A DNA stretch of 64,000 nucleotides from Dryococelus australis. Its lineage: Eukaryota; Arthropoda; Insecta; Phasmatodea; Phasmatidae. Location of the stretch: positions 78,555,895 through 78,619,894 of the forward strand of contig CM056995.1 of assembly GCA_029891345.1 (NCBI GenBank). Direction: 5' to 3'. Position numbers and translations under genes: made by a program. Below the pieces are notes generated by a model, which searched no databases, had not been told where the DNA came from, and was given only the letters and a program-made list of their open reading frames with translations. Below are positions 1-11,728 of this stretch, in pieces; the first letter of the stretch is position 1; each line of letters opens with the position of its first letter.

Positions 1-5
1 AATTT

Positions 6-22
6 GGGGGGGGGGGGGGGGG
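6..22. repeat. Poly-G homopolymer, 17 G
   Basis: Uninterrupted run of G directly visible at the window edge. It is one of nine G or C runs of at least 14 bases in this window, which is unusual on this AT-rich background. Confidence 0.95.
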
Positions 23-3000
23 AACCCCCATCATTCACACTGTGAAGATCTTCGGAGCGTCAGTTGTCCTGCTAATTGCTAATAGGCTGATGCAGCAACT
101 GGATGACAGTTGTGATATCATCTCATGAGAACTTAGTTCTGTCTTGATGAGCATCTGGGGTAGATGACACCCCCCTCTCTTGCCCTGGTGTTTCCATCTC
201 TCGAGAAGCCGAAGACTCCTCGTCCGTGAACGAAGAGAGGACCAGACGACTCCTCGTTGGTTTGAGCCCATGACCTGGGTTCCTGGGTTGCAGAAGTTGG
301 CTTTCGGGTGGGGCAGTCATCCAGCAGGGGTTGTGGTCCCATTCCTGGTGGACTTGGCCAGCTCCCGCCCCTTGGTACCCAACCTGGTGGAACCTGGAAG
401 AGGCGAGCCATGGACGACGCTACCTTCTCGAAGCAAAAGGACTCACTACTTATAACCAGTGTGATGAGTGAAAAAGGACTTCCCTGAGCTGTGATCATCC
501 CGAGGCCGGCTAGTGGATTGACCAGCCCTGAAGACAGTCGTACGAGTGTGTGCATGTGTTGCCCGAACTGTTGTTAGGGATTGCTCCTTTTAGTTTTTTT
601 AGCTAGCCAGGTAAGACAGTGAAAAGTTGGGTGGGTATTTACCCTAACTGCACATTTTATTGTAGACATGTTGTAAATATGTTTTTGGTATATAAGAACA
701 GCTGGCACCTTGCTCCTCCGTAAGATTAGGCAAATTATTTTGTGAGTTGACTGAAAGAAATGAGATTAAAACTGGCTGTGCCAGATGTGATATTGCTATG
801 AATGAGGTTGGTCAACTGGTGTTACAGTTTCGTGAAATAATAATAATAATAATATAAAAAAAAGAACAAGATGAGCAGCTCGACATGGGGTAGCTGACCA
901 TATTGGACATAGGCGAGGAGATCCCAAGATCTGCAATGTTTCTTCCTCAACACATGTGTTGTTGGTTCTGACTGGAAGGGACTCCCCCTGCTATAACATT
1001 GGTCAACTGAATTTCCCCTAAGGGCTACACCAAGCTGGTCACAACCATTTTGTACTTGCTAAAAGCAACAAATATCAAAACAAAAACAAGATGCTATAAG
1101 TTATAATTATAAAGAAAGAAAGAGCCCTCAATGTTAGACTATTCCAGTCAAGAAAATGATAGAAAGTTTGGCTGATGGATTAAAAGAAAATAACTGAGAT
1201 TTATAGGCTCCCACAAAAGAAAATACTGAAACTGCACAGTACTTTAAATTATATTTATGTTGCACCGAGTGTAATTTTTTCACGGCGCATTGAATATACA
1301 CAGCCTTTTGGGCGCCAGGCGAGCGCATTGGGTGGGCGACCGGGAGCAATAGATAAGCGGTCCGTAGTTGTGCGTGTCGCTTTCTCAATGTGCATCAGTC
1401 AGACCCTTCCTTTAGATGGTAGAGTTAGTTGACAGTTTAGAATGTGATGCAATAAAGACTAGACTATAATGGGACTTTAAATGACATGAAGCAACCTGGC
1501 ATTTAAACAATACTGTAAAATCCCAATTTAAAAAAAAAACCCTTACAATACAAATGCTTATTAAAATTTTACCGACTTACAAACACACACAAAAGTTTAA
1601 AATCTCTGAAATATTTAGTTTTTTTGTTAACATTTAAACACTTGATATGAAAGAATGAAAAGTTAAACCGTGCCTTTCTTGAAAAAGGCTTCAATTTTCT
1701 TTTGTTTGGCACTGGAAGTGATGTTTTTGTTTGTGACACACCATACTCAAATTCTTTATTATTTCTAACTTTTCCATGATAGTTTAAACTGTCCTTTTAA
1801 GAGTTATTAATAATGCGAAAACAAGTGAACAATGGCCCAAGTCTGCAAGCGATAAATTGGAAAGATGCGTTTCTTCCCTGCGGCGGAGGATAACTGAGAC
1901 TGTGTCCCGAAACTGAAATGGCGAATTCGTTATTTTGTAATTTGTCATTTCAGAAGTTGTCGGCAGTCCCCCCTTGTTTTATTTTTTATTAGCAAATTTA
2001 AAGTTTGGTTGTGTGTCCAATATTTGTTTTTATATTTTGTTTCTTTTCATTTTAAAGCAAGTTAGGATAATAGAATTCAGTCGGATCTTCATTATTTTGG
2101 TTCTTGCCATTAGTAGTTTAGAGAAAGCTCCAGGCAGTGTGTGCTGGTAGCTGCAAGGTTTTTTTTGTAGAGGCTTCCAGATAGCCTGGAAGAATTCGTA
2201 GTGCGAGTAAACACAGCAATTTCCTGATCAGCAGTACTTATTTATTTGGGGCGTGACCCGAAGTTTCGAGACACATCAGTCCAGATATTTTTGAGGCCAA
2301 GCCCTGAGCTGACACGGGCGAAGCCTTGTCCTTGAACAAGCAGCAGTGAAGTTTCGTGGCTGTGAAAGGGGAAAGCGGTACGCAAACTGCTGATCCCATC
2401 AGCTGGCACCCTTGGGCAACTAAGGGGAAAGGAGGAAACATGGTAAAAGGTTTCTGGTAACATGTGATCGCCATGTGAAGTCTCGGCGCAAGATGATTGG
2501 ATGAAGCCAAGGACATGCCGGGACAACAAAATAGAGAGAGAGGTAGTTGTGGTGGTGGGTGGTGCAGCAGTAGGCAAGATGACGTGATCGGGCGAGGAAG
2601 GAGAGCCATCGGCCGTGGAGGAAGGCCATGAACATGCCAGAAAGATGAGTTAAGTGTTTTCGTGAATTTTCTGTTTTCTGGAGGAATGGCCCCAGTCAAC
2701 CTAATAAATAGTACTTAAGTTTACGCCCGCTAGTCAGAGAGTAAGAGTTTGTAGGAAGTAAGTAAGTTCGAGCCAGACTGAGTGATAGACAAGTGGTCAG
2801 ACACTTTGAATACTGCCATTAAGCTGTGGGTACTGTCTTAAGGTAAGACTGTTTCTTTTACATTTAATCGTTTTTGTGAGATATAATTTTTGTGTGTTGT
2901 AACTAAGCTCTGGTCTAGCTATTAACGTATCTCTTGGCAGTGATCGTTTATTTTTCAGGCCGACTTTTCTATTTGTTTCGAGAGTTATTGTTTGCAGACA

Positions 3001-4400
3001 ATTCTAGTAATATTCATATGATAATAGAGATCTGGTTTTCTAATATACAAACTGTAATGTTTATGTTGGGTCTGTTGCCGATAATTTAATTTGTTTCACT
3101 GATTGGATAAACCTTCAGAATGTATACTTGTAAGTTCTTGATAAGTTAGGTTATATGCCTTAATTAATAAAAGCAGAGTTAAATGTTTACCTTTTATTTT
3201 TTGTAGAATAACAGATATTTTTAGTCGCCTTATTTGGTGATTGTTTTTATTAAATTTAATAAATTTGTTTTATTTTTATTATTTTTTTGACTGGGCATCG
3301 CAGAGATGAACTGCTTTTAAGCTAACCTAAGAGTGTGGTGTGCTCAAAAGGGCATTATTAGACTGACTGTGGTTTGTAACTTTTTTTATTCTGTTGAGAA
3401 ATTTGGCTAACCTCTCCTTGTTGTAAGATAGTAGTAAGATTTCAAGCAGATTATTTGCAATTGCCCTTTTTATTTTATTTTATAAGAGACCTACACATTT
3501 GACCTAGATTATTATGGAGTCTACTCATTGCACACTCTGTTTTCAAGTTTATGTAAAAGCAGAATACTGGAAAGATATATTTTAAATTCTTATCAATACT
3601 TAAATAACCATACTCTACATTTTCTTGGTATTTCATTGTAAGATTTATTGAATTAATTGGACATAGACCAATCAGATTCTATATATTGTAATTTATCTGT
3701 CACTTTAAAATAAGTAAGAATTATCATGATATATTTCACCTTTTTCTCTTTTGTCTACTCACTGTTTGAAAGGTAAATTAAAATTTTTGCTGAGTGTAAT
3801 CAAAATGTTTGTTCAGACCTACGTGTTTGAACATTCTGTCATATAGACTTCAAATATTTATTTATCTCTTTCCTCTTCTCTATTCAAAAGGATAACTGTG
3901 TGTGTTTTCTTTTTAAATTTGTACACGATTATTCTCTTTTCGTGATATTTATATTTTATTCAAAGTTTTAAAAACAATAAATACTCATTTTGTCTTTTGA
4001 ACTTGGTGAGTGTTACAGTAGAGTCCCATTTAGCGATATGTCACGGTTCCAGGTTAGATCCTCGCTGTCTTCAAATTAGACTGATTTTGATCCCCAGTAG
4101 GGCCTACTACTTAAAAACCACCCTAAAATTGTTTTTAAACTGCGTTCAAACCACCACAACGTAAAAATACCCTGTTATATGAAAACTGATTGCGCGAAAA
4201 TGAGTCAAAAACCTGACCCTGCCACATAAGAAGAGCCGGCCAGTCTATTATCAGTTGCTCGGCCTATGCAGCATTGTCCCCCAATCAGTTGCCCGGCCTA
4301 CGCAGCATTTCCCGCTATCACTTACTTGTCCGCCCGCCAAAGCACTGCCTTGCAAGCGATGACTCGCCCGCCATAGTTACGCACAACCGCCTCAAACTAA
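23..4400. other. Unassigned, probably intronic or intergenic DNA
   Basis: No coding region is supported. Two GC-richer patches (about 180-460 and 2240-2700) carry short open frames on both strands but show no recognisable domain, no convincing splice borders and no tandem structure. The rest, especially 2900-4000, is AT-rich with many poly-T stretches. At about 4013 there is a motif resembling the start of a mariner or Tigger-type inverted repeat (CAGTAGAGTCCC), but I found no matching right end. If the minus-strand host gene continues, its next exon or 3' end would lie here or beyond the window edge. Confidence 0.5.
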
Positions 4401-4403
4401 ATA

Positions 4404-5296
4404 CCCGTATTTACTGGCATAATTCTCACACCTATTTTACGGGATTTTAGTGCAAAAAGTTTGAGTGCGTGAATTATGCAAGGAATTGCCGAGACACACG
4501 CATGTAAACATTAAAATGGGGTCTACCGTAAGTTATTCCTTCGCCAACCGTGGGGCATACATTTTTTAAAAACACAGCACTTTATTTATTGATAATAGAT
4601 ATACAGATACATACTCAAAATTAAATCACTGAAAACATTGCAGTGTGCACGTAGCTGAGCAAGCGCCCAGATCCTTTGCGACGTGGCTGGACGAGCGCCT
4701 AGATCCTCTGTAGTGGCCAGGCTCAGTGTCTTGCCGCTGTCGGTCGGTTGGTCGCTACACAATTATTCTGGAGTGTGGCTGTCGCCCGCCACTGCCGTTG
4801 TTACAGGTCCAGTTCACTGAATAACAACGGCCCGGTATTGGGAAAACGTGACACGTATTTTAAACTCGGAAACAACGAATTTTCGGCCCTCTTCTCTATT
4901 GCAGTGTTCCTCTGCAAACACAATTATCTGAAGTTTAAATGGAGCAGTTTGACTGTAATATTAACCCATTATGTATTCGTACTAAACAAAACTTAATATA
5001 AATGTAAACTATTCCCTTCATAATAAAAAAAAAACCCACTCGCATTCAAATAAACTCCGTAACTGATTTTGTTTACATGTTTGCAACGCGGGTGCAGCAG
5101 CCAGTAATCAATAAGGAGACCACTGACCTTGAAGTGTGAATGACCTGGTGCTGTCAAACAAAGTGCATGCAGCGCAGCCCGTTAGCATTACATGCCTCGT
5201 TGAGATAAACATGCTGTGTGAAATAAGAAAGGAAAATTTTTTCCCCCTAATTCAGCACCATAAAAACGGGGGCGTGAATTGTGCCAGTGAATACGG
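4404..5296. mobile_element. Non-autonomous TA-target DNA transposon, 893 bp
   Basis: The left end starts CCCGTATTTACTGGCATAAT. The right end, read in reverse complement, starts CCGTATTCACTGGCACAAT. The termini therefore match over about 25 bases with few mismatches, and TA flanks both sides (4402-4403 and 5297-5298). No transposase is recognisable, so this looks like a deletion derivative or MITE-like element. TA duplication points towards the Tc1/mariner group, but that is inference. The termini resemble those of the element at 24149-24927. Internally, 4640-4850 resembles 31880-32075. Confidence 0.7.
4640..4850 (+). repeat. Internal module shared with 31880-32075
   Basis: Both places carry repeated GCCTAGATCCTCTG-type blocks, then GTCG-TCGGT-GGTCGCTACA, then a stretch ending TTGGGAAAAC. 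They are diverged but in the same order and orientation. The module sits inside the 893-bp TA-flanked element here, while at 31.9 kb it lies in a different context. Function unknown. Confidence 0.6.
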
Positions 5297-5585
5297 TAGT
5301 CACTCGAAAATTATACGTTTTCTACTAACAAAACCTGCATGGTGCAAAACTTACTCATAACCAGCAAAAATAAAAAAAGAACCTTATAAAAATGGATTAA
5401 AATGAAGTTTGTTATAACACAACGAAAAAAAAAAAAAAAAAAAAAGGGAAAAATGGCCACCAGGGTTAAAACCTTTTTAATTAAGAAATTTAAAAAATAA
5501 CATTTTATAAAAATAAAATTTTAAAAGATCTTTTAAATTTTTCAAACAAATTTTTAAGATTTATTTTTGGATTTTTGCATTATCA

Positions 5586-5598
5586 AGGTCAAAGGTCA
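5586..5598 (+). promoter_or_regulatory. Perfect DR1 nuclear-receptor motif
   Basis: The bases AGGTCA-A-AGGTCA are directly visible. A direct repeat of AGGTCA spaced by one base is the classic binding site for RXR/USP heterodimers and HNF4-type receptors. Whether it is used is unknown; such words also occur inside repeats. It lies about 430 bases from the host exon at 6025-6228. Confidence 0.4.
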
Positions 5599-5799
5599 TA
5601 GGCCCTGATCCCAGTCACCTGGCTCGGAGTCACTGATCCCAGTCACTAGAGTCGCTGATCCTTGTCATCATTCCTGGAAAATATGGGTCCTTTCTGAGGA
5701 TCCTTTTAATAATTTTTAACAATATATACATATTTTTTTAATTTTTTGATGATTTTTTGGAATTTTCAAGATTTTTGGGGTCATAAGTCCTCTGGGTCA

Positions 5800-5812
5800 A
5801 GGTCAAAGGTCA
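5800..5812 (+). promoter_or_regulatory. Second perfect DR1 nuclear-receptor motif
   Basis: Identical 13-base DR1 word, again preceded by TCA so that the first half-site is extended (TCAAGGTCA, the monomer-type site of NR5A/ERR receptors). It lies 214 bases from the first. The surrounding block repeats phrases such as CTGATCCCAGTCAC, so the pair may be repeat-derived. Confidence 0.4.
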
Positions 5813-6024
5813 CACACATCGGGGGTGAAAGGTTTATGACATCCAAAATGGCAATCGGGTGACATTGCAAGATGATGGCTTCCCCGAATCCAAATCCCCA
5901 ATCCGTTGTGCCTAACTCGCCATAATCCTACTACTGATCTGTACTTGTAAATCAAGTATCTACAGTAGAATGTCACCTCCTGCAGCATTACTAATTAGGA
6001 ACTACACTACAGTAGAAATCATAC

Positions 6025-6228
6025 CTGCTGGCCAATAGCAAGAGCATTCTTGCTGGTTACTCCCATCATGCCTGAGGTCACATCTGGGTTACCATGGCTC
6101 TGGATGGCCCAAGATGGTGAACTGAACAGGGAGTAAGTGCTGGTGGTGTCGGCTGTGAGAGAAGGGAACGTTCCTTCAGATTGGATCAACGTACTGTTCC
6201 CTTGGAGAGATGGTTTGCTGTTCTGATG
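6025..6228 (-). CDS. Internal coding exon of a split host gene, SMG7-like C-terminal tail
   Basis: This is the most downstream of three minus-strand exons. The acceptor reads TTTGTTGCAG before CATCAG, and the donor is CAGCAG followed by GTATGATT. Its 204 bases are open throughout, start and end between codons, and encode 68 residues rich in Ser, Thr, Gln and Asn (HQNSKPSLQ...ALAIGQQ). In the middle is TSTYSLFSSPSWAIQ, which resembles the SLYSLF...PW motif near the C-terminus of SMG7 (EST1C), a phosphoserine-reading factor that recruits decay enzymes to UPF1 in nonsense-mediated decay. The visible part is low-complexity tail, not the 14-3-3-like domain, so identity rests on a short motif and exon order. 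The window contains neither the first nor the last exon. Confidence 0.55.
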
Positions 6229-6788
6229 CTGCAACAAATTTAATCCTGATACACACTACTTGACACTGAACGCCTTTACACACATATTATTAAGTTAAAT
6301 TTAACTGTACAAACCTGTATGTATGCAAATGCAACTTACTGTGTGATCCCAGACCAATTGTAGTAATGATATGTACAGCAATAAGTTCAACACTGGTTTA
6401 AGGAAGTTGATAATGTAAGCAGGATGTATAGCAAACAGTAAAAGTGGTGTTTCATTGCTATCAAAGTTTTTACAAATACTAACAAACAATTTCTTATTTC
6501 AGATATCACACTCAACAGTAGTACCTAAAGAAATGATCACTACCCAGTTAAGTACTTTTCTTCTCTTGAATCTTGAATATTCTACTTTCATATACACAGT
6601 AAAATCTCATTATAACGCACATCAATATAAAGCCTTAACTTTAATACTTCATAAAGAAAGTACTTTATTATAAAATTATAAAAGTCTTGTTTTTAAACAT
6701 TTACAACATAGGCTTCATGAAATTATGGAGCAATTAATCATTCCCGTAAATAAAATTAATATGTAATTACAATGAAATAACTTTTTTT

Positions 6789-7420
6789 TAGGGCTGGGCT
6801 GGTACAGGTATCTCCCGATATGTGGTATCTGCATTTTAAGTATTTGGCAAAATAAATTCAGAATCTACGCTCCGATACTAAAGAATTATACACAAATGAA
6901 ATATCACAATTCACAGTAGCAATGTCCAAAAGTATCTACTATTCATAATATGTGTACTGCTATGTTGAAATCTGCAAAAACCATTGGTACTGTACTATAA
7001 ATATATAAGTATATATGTAGGTATGATACATGTTGTACCATAAATAAGATATTTACCAGTAATTTTGTGATGCAAACATTGGCCAATAATATTCTGTATC
7101 GGAAATGTTGTTGACACCATTAAGATTAAATTCTTTAATGCATCTATTGTAATTTCTATACCAGCTGACATTAAATAGTATTATTTATTAAGAACATGGC
7201 CTAAACGCTTTCTGAACCAGTTTAAACTACAACAAAGTCAATATTTTTTTTGGCAGTACCATTGCGGAATGTGAACTAAAAGCACTAGTTGAAGTCTTTG
7301 GAAGTTCGTTAATCAATATTGTCAGTGAATGTGCGCACACCAAGCAGCTTACAATAAAAATTTTTTGTATAGAGAAGCAATTTGTAAAGCCTTCCACATC
7401 ACAGTTTTAATGCATCCATG
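6789..7420 (+). mobile_element. Possible left part of a hAT element
   Basis: A TAGGGCTGGGCTGG start at 6788 is of the type used by hAT transposons, and it lies upstream of hAT transposase remains on the same strand. No partner end was found to the right of 11170, so the boundary is a guess. The stretch is AT-rich with no open frame of note. Confidence 0.3.
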
Positions 7421-8035
7421 TTTTAGCATGTGACAATGGTTGCCAAAAAAGTGGTGTGTGGTAATACTTTGTTGTGAGTCTGCACAATGATTTAAAGGCA
7501 CATGTACATTCTACAATGCAAAAATTTCATATGGAGAAACAGATAAACTGAATTTAATGCCAAAAATTTGGGAGGGGGGAAAAAAACCTAAACACTGTTC
7601 TCAGCCTGATACAAATGCATGTGATTGTAAAGTAAGTTGAAATTATTGCAATAACTGGCACAATGCCACTTGTGTACCATTACCCTCAGAATCTACATCA
7701 ACAAGTAATGCTTTACCATCAACAAGAGTCACAAGTAATGGTCCACATGTAAAGTTAACCTCAACACCTACCTCCACAACAGCCATATACAAACCTACTT
7801 TTCATAGAATTTACATGTTTGAAAAACTTTCACCTTACAAGTAGGAGATCAATTCTAATCACTGAGTTCATTGTGAAAATTATTTTTTTTTGATACGCTG
7901 CCCTTTTGAATTGCGAAATGAGATGGGTTTCAAAACTTTATTTAATTTCTTGAGCCACACAGTACTTGACAGAATGTTCTTTAGGACTGTTACTCCTAAT
8001 TTACACAGAACAGTGGAGGATAAATTTTGAAAGGG
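7420..8035 (+). pseudogene. hAT transposase, BED-type N-terminal part, degraded
   Basis: Reading across frames, the sequence shows a BED-finger remnant KSGVW-YF followed by NDLKAHVHSTMQKFHMEK. The Cys pair normally between these is missing. A Ser/Thr-rich linker follows (LPSESTSTSNALPST). Then comes MFEKLSPYK with DTLPF and an aromatic-rich stretch, the order seen in ZBED-like hAT transposases. Stops and frameshifts occur throughout, so it is dead. The frame is lost near 8035, where a GC-richer block begins, and picks up again near 10190 with the middle of the same kind of protein. The protein would have cut and pasted the element through binding to its terminal repeats. Confidence 0.7.
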
Positions 8036-8044
8036 TTTAGTACC

Positions 8045-8110
8045 AGTATAGTAATTGTTGCTTTGCTGCTCAGCCGGAGTATAGTAATTGTTGCTTTGCT
8101 GCTCAGCCGG
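8045..8110 (+). repeat. 33-bp tandem duplication, two exact copies
   Basis: The unit AGTATAGTAATTGTTGCTTT plus 13 more bases occurs twice in direct succession (8045-8077 and 8078-8110) without a mismatch, so the duplication is recent. Thirty-three is a multiple of three and both strands stay open across it. It sits at the left border of the block that interrupts the hAT pseudogene. Confidence 0.95.
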
Positions 8111-10100
8111 CTTGTTCACACCCGCTCTTTACTTTATTATTGTCTTCCAAGCGAAGGGCTGGATGGGTCGTAGCATGGTTGTCGCGTGGGAATGAACCTT
8201 TCAGAAATTCGTCAGGTCCCAATTAGGGTGTATGATTCGCCCCAGTCGGTACCGCGGAGTTAGGGGGGCTGCAGTTGGGGTCGTATTCAACGGGCTGAGG
8301 ATGATACAGAGATTGTTTGTGATGTGGGCAGGCTTAGTTCTTTTCCTCCATTACTCAGAAGTGAGGTGGGTACATGGGATACCTCTAGTCTGTGCGAGCT
8401 GTTAGTTGTATGGTCTCTCACAGGCAAAGAAGGCATCCACAGCCTGCTGTAATGGATGTCTCTGCTCTAAATGGAGTCCTTCACCCCACTGAGGTATGAA
8501 TCCTACTTCAGTGAGGTCCGTCCCGGAACGCCCGGGTCAGGGCTGACGGACACATGGCGAGGCTTACTGTCTCTGGTGTGGGCTCTATGGGTGTCCTGAC
8601 TTGGCGCTGCCTTCCATCACTCAGAATGAAGCCGTCATATGCTGCTGCCCTCCTCTTTTCTTACAAGGCATTGGCAGGGGTAGGTGCTAGGAGTAGGATA
8701 AGAAGGGTAGATGAGACTTCCCCACATCTCAGGGTACAACTGGGCGTGGCGAGCTAGTCATCCAAACATACCGGCAATCTCCCACAGAGGGATGATTGGG
8801 AAATGGTCCTACTCTAATTTGCCAACCAAAACACTCTCGTCTGCAAATTCTCATCCCGAAGACTGGGCATGGAGCAAAGGCATTTCGGGACTGTGATACA
8901 ATTGGATGTGGTGAGCTAGTCGGCCACACCCACTGATAGTAAGACAGTCTTCCTGCTCACAAAACCCTCTTGTTCTCTATCACAGAGGCTGGTGACAGCA
9001 CAAAGTCGTTCCGGAGTTGCTATACAATCAGGCATAACGAGCTAGTCAGCCACACCTGCCAAATGGAATGTGTCAGGACCGAAGACAGTCCCCTTGCTCA
9101 CAAAGCCCTCTCTGGGCACAGTGTAGGGGTATTTTGAGAACCAAGCTGCTGTATTTCAGTGAGCGTTACCTTTCAATATCCTCTCAGTGGCATGCTCTGG
9201 CGCAGAGGCTGGGCACAGCCCGCGTTCCGAAGGGTTTGTCAGCCGTGTTACTCTATGGAGTCACTGCAAACTGATTCCAAGACAACACCAGAAGGGAGGG
9301 TGAGAAGTGGTAAAAGAACAGAGAGGTTTGCCAAGACGGTCTTCTGTAATGCTTGGAAAGATTCCTCCCAGCCAAGACACCAAGTTAACCTCCTCACTTT
9401 CCGCAGCAGGCCACCGAGTCTCTCTCCTAGACCTTCCCAAGCCGGGTTCTGAATCAGTGTAGTTAAACTACTATAACCTTGTCCACAATCTGTCCAATTC
9501 GACCAAGTTCACCACACAACTTACTATCGGCACAACTTGGATGCTTCACTAAATTACCTGACAGCTAGCGAGCAACTATCTACAAGACTGCTGGAAATCA
9601 ACTGCCTGGCACCTCCGGCCACTCCGCTTAATATACTCTCCGTCAGTGTCGGCAAGGGTGAGTAGGAGGGTGTCCGCTAGGCCAGGGAACCCCCTACTTC
9701 GCTGTCTCTCTTCTAGTGCCAGAGTGCACAGCAGCTGGGAGCCCTGGGGGCCTAAGCTCGAACTGCACTCATATACAAAATCTTCTAATTGCGACCGTAA
9801 CTCGCACAATTTTAGAAAATGATAAGATCGAATTATACGAGAGCCATCGTATACGTCTTGACGGTGCAAGTGGCCACTCTCTCAATCATCACTGTGCGAG
9901 ATGTGGAGTCGTCGATGAGTAGCGCATCAAAACAAACAAAATATTACACATAAGATGACTGTTAACACTGTATGAATTTAATTTACACATCATTTATGCT
10001 AAGCCGAATGTATAATCGTATGCAAATGAGGTTATGAGTAGAAGTGTAATTTACATAGGCCTACTACTGACGTTCATTATTGTTCAGTGACTCGTAGTTG
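8111..10100. mobile_element. GC-richer insertion inside the hAT pseudogene, unclassified
   Basis: The hAT reading is lost at about 8035 and resumes at about 10190, and the intervening DNA is clearly richer in GC than its flanks. It contains decayed internal repeats (8690-9240) and a TATA-like word (TTAATATACTC, about 9630). General texture, internal repetition and a similar AT word recall the block at 27871-29735, so it may be an LTR or leader of a retrotransposon. I found no clear target duplication. Open frames on both strands show no recognised domain. Confidence 0.4.
8690..9240 (+). repeat. Decayed tandem repeat, units about 130-150 bp
   Basis: The phrase GAGCTAGTC followed by a CCA-rich stretch recurs at about 8749, 8908 and 9030. 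Each occurrence is preceded by a TACAA-TGG/CAGGCAT-like stretch and followed by GACAGTC...GCTCACAAA and an AGAGGCTGG block. Three to four diverged units are visible. Confidence 0.6.
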
Positions 10101-10189
10101 GTTGGTTAGATCATAAGTTATTATTTAGTCAGTCTTGCATATAAAACTCTGTAAATAACATATGTCATTATTACTGAACAAACTTTCAG

Positions 10190-11155
10190 TTTCAGAGAAA
10201 CTTCTTCCCACAACTGGCTGGCATCCTTGGCTGTCCAGTCAGCTGTCAGTTTGCCTTGGGCAAGTTTCTTGTTTCTTACAATTTGTTTTAACAGTGTAAA
10301 TTAATTACATTCAATAGTACTTCAGACATCCCATCAATGCCACAAAACTTCTAAAACTGTTCCAAGAAGTAACATGTCAACCTAAACTTATTCAAGATGA
10401 ACCAACCCGTTGCGACAGCACTTACTTAACGCTGGAACATCTACTGGAGCAACATCATGCAATAACTAAACATAAATGTAGGGTTTTCATACACAGAATG
10501 GTGCCTGGCTTAGGAAGCTGTACGTACACTTAAAATTTTTCACACAGCTATCCACAACGTAAGTCATGAAAACACCACTGTTTCAGAGGTTATTCCCACT
10601 GTAAATTGAATAAAATCTCAGCTCAGAGGAACCAAGTACATGTCACAAAACAATTCTGGCTTGAGAGGAATTGAAAAAGATACAATGCATTCACTGACTA
10701 GTCGCTACAGAGACTTGGAAATTAAAACATCTTTGCTGTTGCTACCATTTTAGATCCAAGGAAACTGTGTTCAGTTCTCAAGAAAGTGAAAACTCTGTAA
10801 CTCAGCTTTTACTATATGATATAAGTTGCAGTGTGTTACCATCAGATGATATACCACAGGTGAGTATCACCAATACAACTTCTGCAGATGAGCCATCTGA
10901 CAAAAAACCTAAAGATCACATCATGCACTCTATTTGTCTAACATAATAAATGAAAATGCAGTTTCATCTCACTATTCATCTCCAGAGGCTGAACTTCAAA
11001 TGTATTTGACTGAGTCACTGATTCCTGTCTCTTCTGACCCATTGAAGTACTGGAGCACATCACCACATTCAAGACTGTGTAAAGCTGCAATAAAGTATTT
11101 GTCATTGCCTGCAGGTTTGGTTCCAGAAAAACTTTCATTGCAGCTGGTCAAATAA
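10190..11155 (+). pseudogene. hAT transposase, central and C-terminal parts, degraded
   Basis: Three separated stretches match the usual hAT order. First, YFRHPINATKLLKLFQE then KLIQDEPTRCDSTYLTLEHL, the segment after the catalytic core, where CDST stands for the common WNST. Second, SRYRDLEIKTSLLL followed, with a frame change, by ATILDPRK, the conserved DPR block. Third, an open stretch at 10934-11155 with ELQMYLTESLIP, DPLKYWST and AAIKYLSLPA, which is the hAT C-terminal dimerisation domain. Stops and frameshifts lie between them. This is the same gene as 7420-8035, split by the block at 8.0-10.1 kb. Confidence 0.8.
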
Positions 11156-11728
11156 GCTTTAAAAATAAATAAATAAAAATACCCCTGAATCCTCACAAAC
11201 TGCAACATCTTGTGTTTTTGAATGAACATATTACTTTCAAAATCTAGAAAAATCTAGTAACATAATAATAATTATAAAAAAAAAAGTAAAGCAACATAAA
11301 AAAAAATTTACGTCGGACTTTGCGACGTGAAAATGATTTGCACATGCTTTTTATAAAAGATAAACATATTTTTGAACCTTTTTATGTAGAGGGTTTGATT
11401 TTAATTATTTCTAGATATCTATAAATACATTTATTCGCAGCAGTGTACGTTGTCATTGATATTTTGAGCAAGAATTCTAAAGGTTTTTCCCGATTAGTTT
11501 TGTTATCGCGAGGACTAGTCCTTTATAACATAATATGGAATATTTTTCTCATCCTGACTTTCAGTAGAAGTTTTTTATAGTAGTCTGGCTGGTTATTGGC
11601 CACATTACCCGTAAACTGCAACTACAAGGAGCATGTGAATCCAGATCAAGGTTGCAGTAAAAATTGCATTCTCATGCATGTTAGTTGCTTTTAGTTGAAT
11701 ATAATGTTTAGTTTAAAATACTTTCTTA
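11156..11728. other. No gene seen; AT-rich spacer
   Basis: AT-rich DNA between the hAT remains and the next element, with A-runs and no open frame of note. If the hAT element had a right terminus here, it has decayed beyond recognition. Confidence 0.5.

Noticed and set aside
133-555. Minus-strand open frame of 140 codons at the window edge
   Set aside because: No domain, no splice borders consistent with the host gene phase, and an equally open opposite strand. GC-rich composition alone explains it.
2238-2699. Minus-strand open frame of 153 codons
   Set aside because: Overlapping frames of similar length, no recognisable motif and no splice signals; not enough to call an exon.
4012-4040. 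Tigger/mariner-like start CAGTAGAGTCCC, and a similar one at 6597 (CAGTAAAATCTC)
   Set aside because: No matching inverted right end could be found for either, so no element is called.
8554-9452. Several open frames of 60-97 codons in the GC-rich insertion
   Set aside because: They overlap each other on both strands and follow the decayed tandem repeat; no domain seen.
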